In this document: positions 1-9,837 of the stretch, piece by piece | How the letters are laid out: each line of letters starts with the position of its first letter | How positions within the stretch are numbered: position 1 is the first letter of the stretch | From: Chloroflexota bacterium | GTDB taxonomy: Bacteria; Chloroflexota; Dehalococcoidia; UBA2985 | NCBI GenBank assembly: GCA_016210515.1 | Contig: JACQTZ010000011.1 | Coordinates: forward strand, 1 to 20,862 | Direction of reading: 5' to 3' | Length of the DNA: 20,862 nucleotides | Program-made: the position numbers and the translations under genes | Notes under the pieces: generated by a model | The model's database searches: none | What the model saw: only the letters and a program-made list of their open reading frames with translations | Told to the model about the DNA's origin: nothing

Positions 1-310
1 ATGTCGGCGCTATCTATGGGCGGGCGGGTATTGGGCATGGCGCACACCGTGGTGAAGCCACCCCTGGCGGCGGCCGCAGTGCCAGTGGCAATGGTCTCTT
101 TATTCTCGTCACCAGGCTCTCGGAGGTGGCAATGGAGGTCAAGGAAGCCGGGGCATACCACAAGCCCCGTGGCATCCAGGACACGCGTCTGCGACGGCGC
201 ATCTATGTGCTTCTCCAGCCCTTTGACTACACCCTCCTGGAGCCACAGGTCGCCAACGAGGTCAATCCTCCTCTGGGGATCGATGATACGGCCGCCCTTT
301 ATGACAATGC

Positions 311-314
<4 letters not shown>
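1..314 (-). CDS. pyrC: Dihydroorotase, N-terminal part (runs off window edge)
   Basis: This is the first 104 codons of a dihydroorotase, which interconverts carbamoyl-aspartate and dihydroorotate in cytosolic pyrimidine synthesis. It begins with the usual amidohydrolase beta-sandwich (MSIVIKGGRIIDP), then has GFLDLHCHLREPG at about residues 56-68, where H61 and H63 are the HxH metal ligands. AARGGFTTVCAMPNT follows at about 82-96, typical of class I dihydroorotases. The catalytic lysine and the remaining ligands lie beyond position 1. The start is fixed by an ATGA overlap with the pyrB stop (311-314), which points to translational coupling. The gene is the third of pyrR-pyrB-pyrC. No lesion is seen in the visible part. 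Confidence 0.93.
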
Positions 315-2541
<2,227 letters not shown>

Positions 2542-2543
2542 TC

Positions 2544-2572
2544 AGTTTAGCATCTCCCGGGGTTAATCGCAA
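2544..2572 (-). promoter_or_regulatory. Candidate sigma70 promoter of pyrRBC
   Basis: On the minus strand TTGCGA (2567-2572) and TAAACT (2544-2549) are separated by 17 nt, four of six matches to each consensus box. Transcription would start near 2537, giving a leader of about 155 nt that contains the PyrR loop and terminator. No better pair is visible in the 2383-2703 gap. The rest of that gap holds only a weak hairpin (2648-2668) with no T-run. Confidence 0.5.
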
Positions 2573-2703
2573 GGCCTTTTCTAGTCCAGTAGATTAGTTA
2601 ACCTCTGGCTCCTCTCTTTGGGTTTGTCGTTGCTGGAGGGACGCCGTGGAGGTTGGCATAACACCTCCCCGCTCCTTTAAACCCTTCAGGATCGAGCCCA
2701 CAA

Positions 2704-3996
2704 TTAATGTCTCAAGCTTTTGCTGGAGTAGCGGGGCCGCTTCAGCGACATGAACAGGGCTGCGGCAACCAGGCAGACCACGGCAAAGACCAGGAAGGCA
2801 ATTCGGTAGCTCTTGGTGACATCGTAAACGTATCCGGCGAATACAGGGCCGAACATTGACCCTGTGGTTTGGATTACCCCTGACAGGCCGAGGATAGTGC
2901 CGAAGTTCCTCCGTCCAAAGTGGTCTCCCTTGAGAGCAGGCATGGTTGCTACCGAAGCCCCATATGCCGGCGCGTAGATGAGCACGAACAGCCAGACCTG
3001 CCAGAGGCTATGAGCCTGAGCGAGGAAGAGGAAGGTGAAGGCCAAGACACACGCGGTGCTCACCGCCACCACTTTGGTTCCGATGATGTCGTTCAGAATG
3101 CCACCTCCCAGTCTCCCTATCAGGCTGACCATCCCAATGGAGCCCAGAACGGCGGCGGCTGTGGCAGGAGAGTAGCCCATATCCTCTACCAGGGGCACGG
3201 CGTGGAGGACCACCGTGGTAGTCGCGCTGATACGGATTGCAAACCCGAAGGAGATGGCCCAGAAGGCCTGGGACTTCAGGGCTTCCATCACCGTCATGCC
3301 AATATCGTCCGCACGCTGTCCAGAAGGGGCTGTGGCGGCTTCCTTTTCTGCTCCCCCTGCTACTTGGGCGCTCCTGCTCTCTGGTATATCGCCGTCCGGC
3401 AGCAGGCCATAGTACTCTGGCCTGCGCCTGAACACCAGGGCAACGGGAACGCCAATCAGGATGGTGATAACACCTGCGGCCAGGAAGCCCATTCGCCAAC
3501 CGTACTGGGCGATGAACCAGGCGAGAAAAACCGCTGCGCCTCCCCCCAGGGACCCCGCTCCCCTCAGGAGTCCAAAAGCCGTGCCACGCCTCTTTATGAA
3601 CCAGGTGGTAATTGTCGTGTCGAAGGGGATGTTGTGGCTGAGGCTCTGGCCTACTACCACAAACAGGATGAAGATGAGGTAGAACTCCGCCAGGGTGTTA
3701 ATCCTGGACAGCAGTATGAAACCCAGGCCCATGAGGGGCATGCCAATGAGGATTATGGCCTTTGGCCCGAATTTGTCTACAAAAACTCCCTCCAGTCCCC
3801 CAAGAAGTCCGGCCTCCAGCCGCGAAAGCGCGATAGCTCCTGCCAGCGAGGCCCTGGTCCACCCAAAAACATCTATGAGGCGTTTGTAGAACAGGCCCAT
3901 GCCATAGCCGTAGACCATGGAGTTGAAAAACACAGACACAAACGCCGCCGCCACGATCCACCAGCCGTAGAAAATCCGTGGCCTCGATTTCTGCAA
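2704..3996 (-). CDS. MFS transporter, OFA-like (paralog 1)
   Basis: A 430-residue, 12-helix major facilitator membrane protein, probably importing or exchanging an organic acid; the substrate is unknown. It opens with PRIFYGWWIV, typical of OFA/monocarboxylate-type MFS proteins. It has a loop-2/3 motif VDKFGPK, and GRLGGGILNDIIG in the second half, with a hydrophilic central loop (about residues 195-235). The start is TTG 3996: AGGAGG lies 8 nt upstream, and the paralog at 7027-8319 also starts with TTG-CAG and is exactly 430 aa. An in-frame ATG at 4077 lacks a ribosome-binding site, and its extension is not conserved in frame in the paralog. It has its own promoter (4102-4131). It is a close inverted copy of the 7027 gene. 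Confidence 0.9.
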   Translation of the reverse strand: MQKSRPRIFYGWWIVAAAFVSVFFNSMVYGYGMGLFYKRLIDVFGWTRASLAGAIALSRLEAGLLGGLEGVFVDKFGPKAIILIGMPLMGLGFILLSRINTLAEFYLIFILFVVVGQSLSHNIPFDTTITTWFIKRRGTAFGLLRGAGSLGGGAAVFLAWFIAQYGWRMGFLAAGVITILIGVPVALVFRRRPEYYGLLPDGDIPESRSAQVAGGAEKEAATAPSGQRADDIGMTVMEALKSQAFWAISFGFAIRISATTTVVLHAVPLVEDMGYSPATAAAVLGSIGMVSLIGRLGGGILNDIIGTKVVAVSTACVLAFTFLFLAQAHSLWQVWLFVLIYAPAYGASVATMPALKGDHFGRRNFGTILGLSGVIQTTGSMFGPVFAGYVYDVTKSYRIAFLVFAVVCLVAAALFMSLKRPRYSSKSLRH

Positions 3997-4101
3997 CTCA
4001 GCTTCCTCCTCTTTTATGGCATATGGCACCGCTAGGCCAGCAGGCCTCACTGGGACTCTTCTGAGAATCCCAGCCATCAACCCAGACAGGTGATATTTCG
4101 C

Positions 4102-4131
4102 ATACTATTTGCCAGCAATTGCCCTTGTCAA
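4102..4131 (-). promoter_or_regulatory. Sigma70 promoter of MFS paralog 1
   Basis: Minus-strand TTGACA (4126-4131), 18-nt spacer, TAGTAT (4102-4107). The same arrangement and much of the spacer (for example TTGCTGGC) occur before the paralog at 6899-6928, so the duplication included the promoter. The leader to the TTG start is about 105 nt. The -35 box sits inside CCCATTGACAAGGG, a partial inverted repeat that might be an operator. Confidence 0.75.
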
Positions 4132-4201
4132 TGGGTACAAGTATCTGATAAGGGCACAATCTGCAGGAAGGCCTTGTTGCGCGGAAACCTCGGTCGCAGC
4201 A

Positions 4202-4579
4202 CTAGCCTCCGGAGATGGCGCATCCAGGGGTGAGGTTGTGTGGGAAATCACGACACTGAGTGGGGCGGTCTACGTAGATTCGACAGGTTGAGCTGTGGGC
4301 ATCCAGCATTGGGCAATGCCCTCCCTGGTGCTCTGCGAAACGGACCCATGCGCCGCCATCGGAGATTGGGGTCATCAGCAAGACTGCTCCAAGGGTGGTG
4401 GCGTGTTCGTTGAACGACGGGACTTCGTTGCTGGTGAGCTGGAGGATCAGGGCGCCTCGGCAGCACATGGCTCTGCACTGTTTTGCGCAGATGCGGCTGG
4501 CGGCCTCTGCGCTCAAGCTAGCTATCAGGTAAGGTGACATCCCACCTCTTTTGGGGGCATCTCTTAATCTGGCTATCAC
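4202..4579 (-). CDS. YkgJ-like cysteine-cluster protein (Zn/Fe-chelating family)
   Basis: A 125-residue small protein with clustered cysteines: C31-x3-C35-x3-CC (39-40) and then C89, C99, C109 and C120 in the pattern GGHCPMLD...CRIYVDRPTQCRDFP. This resembles the YkgJ / UPF0153 CxxxCxxxCC family, annotated as binding zinc or an iron-sulfur cluster; biochemical function is unknown. A GTG at 4579 overlaps the stop of the flavin-reductase gene by GTGA, suggesting coupled translation. ATG 4540 is an alternative start but its GAGGTGG is too close. The tail is shorter than in many family members. The pairing with a flavoprotein hints at a redox role, which is only inference. Confidence 0.75.
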   Translation of the reverse strand: MIARLRDAPKRGGMSPYLIASLSAEAASRICAKQCRAMCCRGALILQLTSNEVPSFNEHATTLGAVLLMTPISDGGAWVRFAEHQGGHCPMLDAHSSTCRIYVDRPTQCRDFPHNLTPGCAISGG

Positions 4580-5193
4580 GGCCTGGCGGGCTGGGCCGGT
4601 TCCCCCAGCGCGACATCCATCAAGGCTTGTCTGTCCAGGCGGAAGGTCTCTTTCTCAAGGGAGGCGTACCAGTCGCCACCCAGATAGACGATGGGAGTGG
4701 TTCGCTCCAGGTCCAGCCTGCCGCTGCCCTGGAAGAGGGAGGACTCGTAGTGCACCGCCAGGACCTCTCCCAGGAAGAGGTCATGGTCGCCGTAGGTGTG
4801 ACGTCCTGTCACGCGGCATTCGTAGGCGGCAAAGGCGCTCTCCAGCACGGGAGCATTGACATGAGAGCCGGGATGCGCCGCAATGTGGAAGGCAGGAAAC
4901 TTGTCCACGTCGCGACCACTGCAACTCGCCACCAGGGCCACCAGCTCGCCCTGCTCCGCAGGCATGAAGTTGACCACAAACTCTCCCGTCTCTGCAATCA
5001 GGCTGTGGGTGAAACGTTTGGGCGATATACTAACGGCGTAGAGGGCGGGGTTACGCGAGATTGCAGTATGCCAGGCCACGGCCATGGCGTTGTCGTGCCC
5101 ATGAGCGTGACTGGTGACAATGGTGGCGCCTGCCGGGTAGTGGAAGTTAAAGGGCACATTCAAATCTTTCAGGGACTTTACTATCTTTGCCAT
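4576..5193 (-). CDS. Flavin reductase-like FMN-binding split-barrel protein
   Basis: A 205-residue cytosolic protein of the flavin reductase-like family (DIM6/NTAB type). It shows VPFNFHYPAGATIVTS near the N-terminus (13-28), AWHTAISRNPALYAVSISPK (40-59), and GEFVVNFMPA (70-79), which are the usual FMN-pocket strands. Members reduce flavins, act as oxygenase partners or bind FMN without known reaction, so the substrate cannot be named. Start ATG 5193 follows AAGGAGG at good spacing. Its stop overlaps the GTG of the downstream cysteine-cluster gene. The C-terminus ends in a short Pro/Ala tail. No dedicated promoter was identified in the 5194-5352 gap. Confidence 0.85.
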   Translation of the reverse strand: MAKIVKSLKDLNVPFNFHYPAGATIVTSHAHGHDNAMAVAWHTAISRNPALYAVSISPKRFTHSLIAETGEFVVNFMPAEQGELVALVASCSGRDVDKFPAFHIAAHPGSHVNAPVLESAFAAYECRVTGRHTYGDHDLFLGEVLAVHYESSLFQGSGRLDLERTTPIVYLGGDWYASLEKETFRLDRQALMDVALGEPAQPARP

Positions 5194-5352
5194 GTCATGC
5201 CTCCTTGGTAATAGGTAGTGTGCTGGTTAATGTGCGTATTCGCCCGCCGATGTTCCGGGTCTGGGTTGGACTGGTGGATACAGCCTATTCTCCTCAAACT
5301 CGTGTGTCAATCCCGAGGCATTTCATAACCTACTGCGTAAATGGAAGACCTC

Positions 5353-6609
5353 CTACGAGGCTCTGGGGCTTATACGGATGATAGATCGGGCAATGGTAGC
5401 AACGTAGGCCGTGATGATGATGCCTCCTACGGCCACAGCAATGGAGGCAGTCAGGACCGCCGCCACCGAGCCTGCCAGGAAGCCACCGACAGTGGTAAAC
5501 CCGAATGTCATGCCATAGACACCCATAACGCGTCCTCGCATCGCGTCGTTGGATAGCAGTTGGAGAATTGTGCCCATGGTGGCATCGTACGCCATCAGGG
5601 AGCCGCCAGCCACGGCTACCATACTCACCGAGACCGCAAACCATGGGGAGAAGGCGAAGAGCACCAGGGAGACCCCAGCGCCGATAGCGGTGCGGATTAG
5701 CAACGTTCCCTTGCCCTTGAAGTCTCCAAGACTTGCCACCACTATGGTGCTTAGGGTTGAGCCGATACCACTGGCCGCAGAAAGGTATCCCAGCCCATCG
5801 GCACCTACATGCAGCACGTCTCGCGCCATGACTGGCAGCAGCACCACGTGTGAGAAACCAAAGGTCTCCATGAACAGGCTGATCACCAGGAGCCTGCGGA
5901 TATTGTCGGCCCCCCAGATGTACTTCAGACCCTGACCTGTAGCTTGCCAGAAAGGCTCCCGTTTGCTCGGGGCCTCGAAACTGCCCCGGATGAAACCTAA
6001 GAACCCCATACCTATGACGAAGCTGAGGCCGGAAAAGAGATAGCCGCTACCAGCGCCGTACTGGAAGATGAGGGCACCAGCTATCAAGGAGCCGATGACT
6101 CGGCTCATATTCAGGGCCACTACTCGTGTTGCCATGGCGTTTAGCAGTCGTTGCGGGCCTACAATCTGGTATGCCAGGGAGTTGGCAGCGGGAAGCTGCA
6201 TGGCCACCAGCATGCCCTGAGCCAGAGCAATCACCAGCATATACCACGGCTCCATGTAGTCCATTATGACGAGGACGCCTGTAAGGACGGCCAGGATGCC
6301 GCTGGCGAAGCTCACCGTTGCCAGTACCTTCCGCTTGTCAAACCGATCGGCGATGGTGCCACCGAAAGCACCAAATGCCACCTGTCCCAGCCCTTGCAGG
6401 CCGGCCACCGCTCCAACCCAAAAGGGCGAGTCCGTGATATCAAGCACCAGCCATCCCTGGGCAAGCATACGAACGCTCATGGACATGGAGGAAAACAGGA
6501 CGCTGGCCCAGAGCCATCGAAACGGGACCACCTCGAAAGCAAGAAGCAGGCGGGGGAGTCCCGCCTTATCTGTCACGCGTTTCGCGAAAGAGGGGTTGGT
6601 TTGTTGCAC
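5353..6609 (-). CDS. MFS transporter, EntS/MFS_3-like
   Basis: A 418-residue, roughly 12-helix integral membrane protein of the MFS_3 (enterobactin-exporter-like) group. Seen: FRWLWASVLFSSMSMSVRML near the N-terminus, the loop-2/3 signature GGTIADRFDKRKVL, and later NDAMRGRVMGVYGMTFG, characteristic of this subfamily. It probably exports a small molecule or drug; no substrate can be inferred. The start is GTG 6609 with only a weak upstream purine stretch. A TTG internal to the head is possible. It is unrelated to the two OFA-like MFS genes beyond the superfamily. The neighbouring minus-strand genes are spaced by 159 nt, so operon membership is uncertain. Confidence 0.88.
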   Translation of the reverse strand: MQQTNPSFAKRVTDKAGLPRLLLAFEVVPFRWLWASVLFSSMSMSVRMLAQGWLVLDITDSPFWVGAVAGLQGLGQVAFGAFGGTIADRFDKRKVLATVSFASGILAVLTGVLVIMDYMEPWYMLVIALAQGMLVAMQLPAANSLAYQIVGPQRLLNAMATRVVALNMSRVIGSLIAGALIFQYGAGSGYLFSGLSFVIGMGFLGFIRGSFEAPSKREPFWQATGQGLKYIWGADNIRRLLVISLFMETFGFSHVVLLPVMARDVLHVGADGLGYLSAASGIGSTLSTIVVASLGDFKGKGTLLIRTAIGAGVSLVLFAFSPWFAVSVSMVAVAGGSLMAYDATMGTILQLLSNDAMRGRVMGVYGMTFGFTTVGGFLAGSVAAVLTASIAVAVGGIIITAYVATIARSIIRISPRAS

Positions 6610-6932
6610 TAGGTCTTGTTCCCTAGGTCTCTAAGGCTATCAGTGCGTGTGCCCACAAGGACAAGCAGCAGGCCAAGGACAGGGTTTTCCCCATGTGGTT
6701 CTTCTAACTCGAAGGGTACATACCATATGTTGTTAAGGGAGGATAGCACCCCCTGATATTCTAAGCAACTGGTGAGGCTCCTGCCAACCTCATCGACTAT
6801 TCTAAGATCCTGTTTCTGTGCCGCCTGGATGCTTTCGTCCATGACGATCAGTGATACTTGGAACAGTGTCACTAACCTACTAGACGAGTACAGTCCCATT
6901 GACAATGGGATTTGCTGGCGGATAGTATGCAA
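6609..6932 (-). CDS. Doubtful hypothetical protein
   Basis: An open frame of 107 codons from TTG 6932, or about 78 from ATG 6842, ends with a TAG that shares one base with the GTG of the MFS_3 gene. I do not recognise the product. The C-terminal half looks moderately protein-like (acidic, then a hydrophobic GLLLVLVGT stretch). There is no ribosome-binding site at either start, and the 5' end runs through the plus-strand promoter of the 7027 gene. It may be no gene at all. Apart from this frame and the promoter, the 6610-7026 gap shows nothing else. Confidence 0.2.
   Translation of the reverse strand: MHTIRQQIPLSMGLYSSSRLVTLFQVSLIVMDESIQAAQKQDLRIVDEVGRSLTSCLEYQGVLSSLNNIWYVPFELEEPHGENPVLGLLLVLVGTRTDSLRDLGNKT
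6899..6928 (+). promoter_or_regulatory. Sigma70 promoter of MFS paralog 2
   Basis: TTGACA (6899-6904), 18-nt spacer, TAGTAT (6923-6928), matching the promoter of paralog 1 in spacing and in most of the spacer. The -35 box is the centre of CCCATTGACAATGGG (6895-6909), a perfect 7-bp inverted repeat around one base and so a plausible operator. The leader before the TTG start is about 98 nt and shares GCTGGGATTC with the other leader. Confidence 0.75.
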
Positions 6933-7026
6933 GGCTGTTGTCAGGTATTGATGTCCCTGGCTGGGATTCGCAGAGCAGACCCGGCCATACGCGCCGGCTT
7001 GACAGGTTCAGAAAGGGGGCACCGAG

Positions 7027-8319
7027 TTGCAGCAAACAAAGCCACGGATATTCTACGGCTGGTGGATTGTGACGGGGGGGATTGTGAAGCAAGCCTATAC
7101 CAGCATGACCTACTCCTATGGCCTCAGCGTGTTCTACAAGGTCCTCATTGACCAGTTCGGTTGGAGCAGGGCGTCCCTGGCGGGGGCTGTGTCGCTATCC
7201 AGGCTGGAGGCCGGGCTACTGGGGGGAGTAGAGGGGTTCTTAGTCGACAGGTACGGGCCCAGACCCGTTGCCTTCCTTGGCGTAATCTTGGTCGCCGCGG
7301 GGTTCATACTGCTGTCCAGGATCGACTCCCTCTTTGAGTTCTATCTGATCTTTCTCATAGTGGCGGCAGGCGAGGGCCTGAGTGGCGGGATTCCCCTGGA
7401 CACCACTGTGGTCAACTGGTTCATACGGAGGCGAGGCACGGCTTTTGGCCTCCTGAGGACAGCGATTTCCGTAGCTGCTGCCGGGGTAGTCCTGGTCTCC
7501 TGGTTCACCTACCAGTATGGCTGGCGAGCTGGGTTCGTGGCCGCGGGTATTGGTGCTCTGGTTGTGGGTATCCCATTCGCTCTTGTCCTGAAGCGCAGGC
7601 CGGAGTACTATGGCCTGCTGCCGGACGGCGACACCAGAGTAACAAGGGCCAATCCTGGCACAGTTGCCATTGAAGGCTCCGGTGGCTCCTCTTCCCCACT
7701 GGAGGTGGCGGCCATCGATGAGGACATCGGCATGAGGGTAACCGAGGCCCTCAAGACCTGGGCCTTCTGGGCCCTCTCCGCCGGCTTTGCCATCCGCCTT
7801 GCGGCAACCAGCGCGGTCACTCTGCACGCCATTCCCCTGGTGGAAGACATGGGCTACTCCCCTGCCACAGCCGCCGCCGTTCTGGGCTCCATTGGAATGG
7901 TCAGCCTGATAGGAAGGCTGGGGGGAGGTATTCTGAACGACATAATCGGGACCAAGGCGTTGGCAGTCGGTAGCGCGTGTACCTTGGCCTTCTCCTTCCT
8001 CATTATCGCCCAGGCCCATTCCCTGTGGCAGGTCTGGCTGTTCGTGGCCATTTATGCCCCCTCCTATGGAGCCTCGGCGGCCACGATGCCCGCCATCAAG
8101 GGAGACTACTTCGGGCGGAGGAACTTCGGCACCATCATGGGCCTGGCTGGGATACTCCAGACGGGCGGGTCCATGTTCGGCCCCGTATTTGCCGGATATG
8201 TCTACGACGTTACCAAGAGCTACCGCCTCGCTTTCCTGGTGATCGCGGGGGTTCTACTTATCGCTGCTGCTCTGTTCATGTCGCTGGGGCGGCCTCGCTA
8301 TTCCGCAAAAGGTCATTAG
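7027..8319 (+). CDS. MFS transporter, OFA-like (paralog 2)
   Basis: A 430-residue, 12-helix MFS membrane protein, close paralog of the minus-strand gene at 2704-3996. It shares PRIFYGWWIV at the N-terminus, SLSRLEAGLLGG (58-69), RRRGTAFGLLR, RRPEYYGLLPDGD and GRLGGGILNDIIG. It diverges mainly in helix 1 and in the central loop (about residues 197-235). A TTG start at 7027 is supported by GAAAGGGGG upstream and by the equal length of the paralog. Substrate unknown; OFA-type relatives move carboxylates. The two copies could have different specificity or expression, but the conserved promoters argue for similar control. The gene ends facing the ferredoxin gene, with a strong palindrome between. 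Confidence 0.9.
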   Translation: MQQTKPRIFYGWWIVTGGIVKQAYTSMTYSYGLSVFYKVLIDQFGWSRASLAGAVSLSRLEAGLLGGVEGFLVDRYGPRPVAFLGVILVAAGFILLSRIDSLFEFYLIFLIVAAGEGLSGGIPLDTTVVNWFIRRRGTAFGLLRTAISVAAAGVVLVSWFTYQYGWRAGFVAAGIGALVVGIPFALVLKRRPEYYGLLPDGDTRVTRANPGTVAIEGSGGSSSPLEVAAIDEDIGMRVTEALKTWAFWALSAGFAIRLAATSAVTLHAIPLVEDMGYSPATAAAVLGSIGMVSLIGRLGGGILNDIIGTKALAVGSACTLAFSFLIIAQAHSLWQVWLFVAIYAPSYGASAATMPAIKGDYFGRRNFGTIMGLAGILQTGGSMFGPVFAGYVYDVTKSYRLAFLVIAGVLLIAAALFMSLGRPRYSAKGH

Positions 8320-8347
8320 GTCGCTTGGGACCCCAGACCAAACGGGC

Positions 8348-8383
8348 AAAAAAGTAGGGGCGGGTTTAAACCCGCCCCTACTT
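8348..8383 (-). terminator. Large palindrome serving as terminator between convergent genes
   Basis: A perfect 32-nt palindrome (8352-8383; half-site AAGTAGGGGCGGGTTT) is followed on the minus strand by six consecutive Ts (8348-8353), a strong intrinsic terminator for the ferredoxin gene. On the plus strand it follows the MFS gene by about 30 nt but lacks a T-run. The GTAGGGGCGGG half-site resembles palindromes scattered through many environmental bacterial genomes, so it may be a dispersed repeat recruited as a terminator. Confidence 0.8.
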
Positions 8384-8460
8384 GCGCTAAACCAACAACT
8401 GTTGCAAGACCAGGCCTACAATGTTACCAACTCACCACCGATGGTGGAGTGCTGTCTGTT

Positions 8461-8754
8461 CTAACGCCGCGGCTTCAGCGTATCTACAGTAGCTCGCGTT
8501 GCTGCCGCATTCTTGTTGAAATCGTAGTTGACGGGGATCCAGGATTTCCACTGGGCAGGGACATCGTCCTCGCTGAAGATAGCGTTTACAGGGCAGACCG
8601 GCTCGCAAGCAGCGCAGTCAATGCACTCATCGGGGGTAATGTAGCACATCCTGTTCACGTCATCATCCTTGCCTTTGATGCAGTCAACAGGACAGACGTC
8701 AACACAGGCGCCATCTTTGACATCTACACAGGGCTCCACAATGATATAGCTCAC
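8461..8754 (-). CDS. fdxA: Seven-iron (3Fe-4S/4Fe-4S) ferredoxin, FdxA type
   Basis: A 97-residue soluble electron carrier. The N-terminal cluster pattern is C9-x7-C17-x3-C21-P (EPCVDVKDGACVDVCPVDC), the spacing of 7Fe ferredoxins. The second motif, C44-x2-C47-x2-C50-x3-C54-P, follows PDECIDC. SEDDVPAQWK and an extended tail are typical of the FdxA group of Thermus and Actinobacteria. An extra cysteine, C37, is present. Start is GTG 8754, with AAGGAGGTGG about 8 nt upstream. It is monocistronic with a good promoter (8829-8857) and a strong terminator (8348-8383). The redox partner is not evident from neighbours. Confidence 0.93.
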   Translation of the reverse strand: MSYIIVEPCVDVKDGACVDVCPVDCIKGKDDDVNRMCYITPDECIDCAACEPVCPVNAIFSEDDVPAQWKSWIPVNYDFNKNAAATRATVDTLKPRR

Positions 8755-8828
8755 GAGATATCCACCTCCTTATTTTGAGTGCAGGTTGTGAGAACGCCTC
8801 CCCACCCAACTACCACGCCCAGGGGCGG

Positions 8829-8857
8829 ATTATATCACCCGCCATCTGTGTATTCAA
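8829..8857 (-). promoter_or_regulatory. Sigma70 promoter of the ferredoxin gene
   Basis: Minus-strand TTGAAT (8852-8857), 17-nt spacer and a perfect TATAAT (8829-8834). Transcription would start near 8822, giving a leader of about 68 nt that ends in AAGGAGGTGG before the GTG start. Confidence 0.8.
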
Positions 8858-9006
8858 TACTTTTTGGCAGTCCGATAGGTTACTATCCCACGTCCTGCTC
8901 CCTTGAGACTTGCTGGGTGCCCTTGACGCCACACCTTGGGGTCAATAGCATCCTGTAGGGTTGCGAGAAGAGTTGGAAGGGGGACTACCCGACAGAAGGA
9001 GGCAAC

Positions 9007-9807
9007 ATGGAACTGGAGCTATCAGGCAAGACAGCCATCGTGACAGGCGGCAGCCGCGGTATCGGTAGAGCCATTGTCCGTGAGCTGGCGCTGGAAGGGG
9101 TAGACGTAGCCATCGCGGCGCGAACTCTGGAGCGGCTGGAGACGGCGGCGCAAGAGCTGTCCCAAGAGACGGGACGGCGCATCGTTCCCATTGTGGTAGA
9201 CACGGGTGACGACGGGTCTGTACGGGACATGGTGCGGACCGCGGCGGACGCCTTCGGCCACCTGGACATCCTGGTGAACTGCGCTGCCCAACCCGGTGGC
9301 GTTGCACCGCCAGCATCCTTGAGCGAAATTACTGTCGACAACTTCTGGCCTGAGATGAACACCAAGGTGTTGGGCTACCTGCGGTGTGCCAGGGAAACGG
9401 CTCCTTACATGGTACGGCAGGGATGGGGGCGCATCATCAGCATCAGTGGGCTGGCGGCGCGACAGTCAGGCAACACCATAGGGAGCATGCGCAACGTGGC
9501 TGTGGTAGCCATGACCAAGAACCTGGCCGACGAGCTGGGCCCCTACGGGATCAACGTAACGGTGGTCCATCCCGGCACGACTCGCACCGAAAGACTGTCC
9601 ACCACCCTGGAAAACCAGGCACGGCGACTGGGCATCACTCGGGAGACGGCTGAGCAGCGACTGGTCGAGAGCAACAGCGTGCGGCAGATCATCGATGCCA
9701 GGGACATTGCTTATGTGGTTGCCGTTCTGGCCTCCCCCAGGTCCATCGCCATCAACGGCGATGTCATTGCCGCTGGTGGAGGCAGTGGCCGCAGCATTCA
9801 CTACTAG
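9007..9807 (+). CDS. Short-chain dehydrogenase/reductase family protein lacking YxxxK
   Basis: A 266-residue Rossmann-fold protein. The cofactor motif TGGSRGIG is at 13-20, AART (37-40) follows beta-2, and the structural NCAA motif is at 91-94. After ISISG (144-148) the usual Tyr-x-x-x-Lys is missing: the region reads NTIGSMRNVAVVAMTK (156-171), with no Tyr and no correctly spaced Lys. The segment after it, NLADELGPYGINVTVVHPG, is normal. The protein thus probably binds NAD(P)H but either uses other residues or is not a dehydrogenase. Start ATG 9007 has AAGGAGG 5-6 nt upstream. It ends 30 nt from the convergent response regulator gene. Substrate unknown. Confidence 0.88.
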   Translation: MELELSGKTAIVTGGSRGIGRAIVRELALEGVDVAIAARTLERLETAAQELSQETGRRIVPIVVDTGDDGSVRDMVRTAADAFGHLDILVNCAAQPGGVAPPASLSEITVDNFWPEMNTKVLGYLRCARETAPYMVRQGWGRIISISGLAARQSGNTIGSMRNVAVVAMTKNLADELGPYGINVTVVHPGTTRTERLSTTLENQARRLGITRETAEQRLVESNSVRQIIDARDIAYVVAVLASPRSIAINGDVIAAGGGSGRSIHY

Positions 9808-9837
9808 AAGCTACTTGCGCGTCCCTGAAACATCCGG

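Noticed and set aside
2920..4035. 371-codon plus-strand open frame
   Set aside because: It is antisense to the MFS gene. Its translation is hydrophilic, low-complexity and without any motif, a shadow of GC-rich coding sequence.
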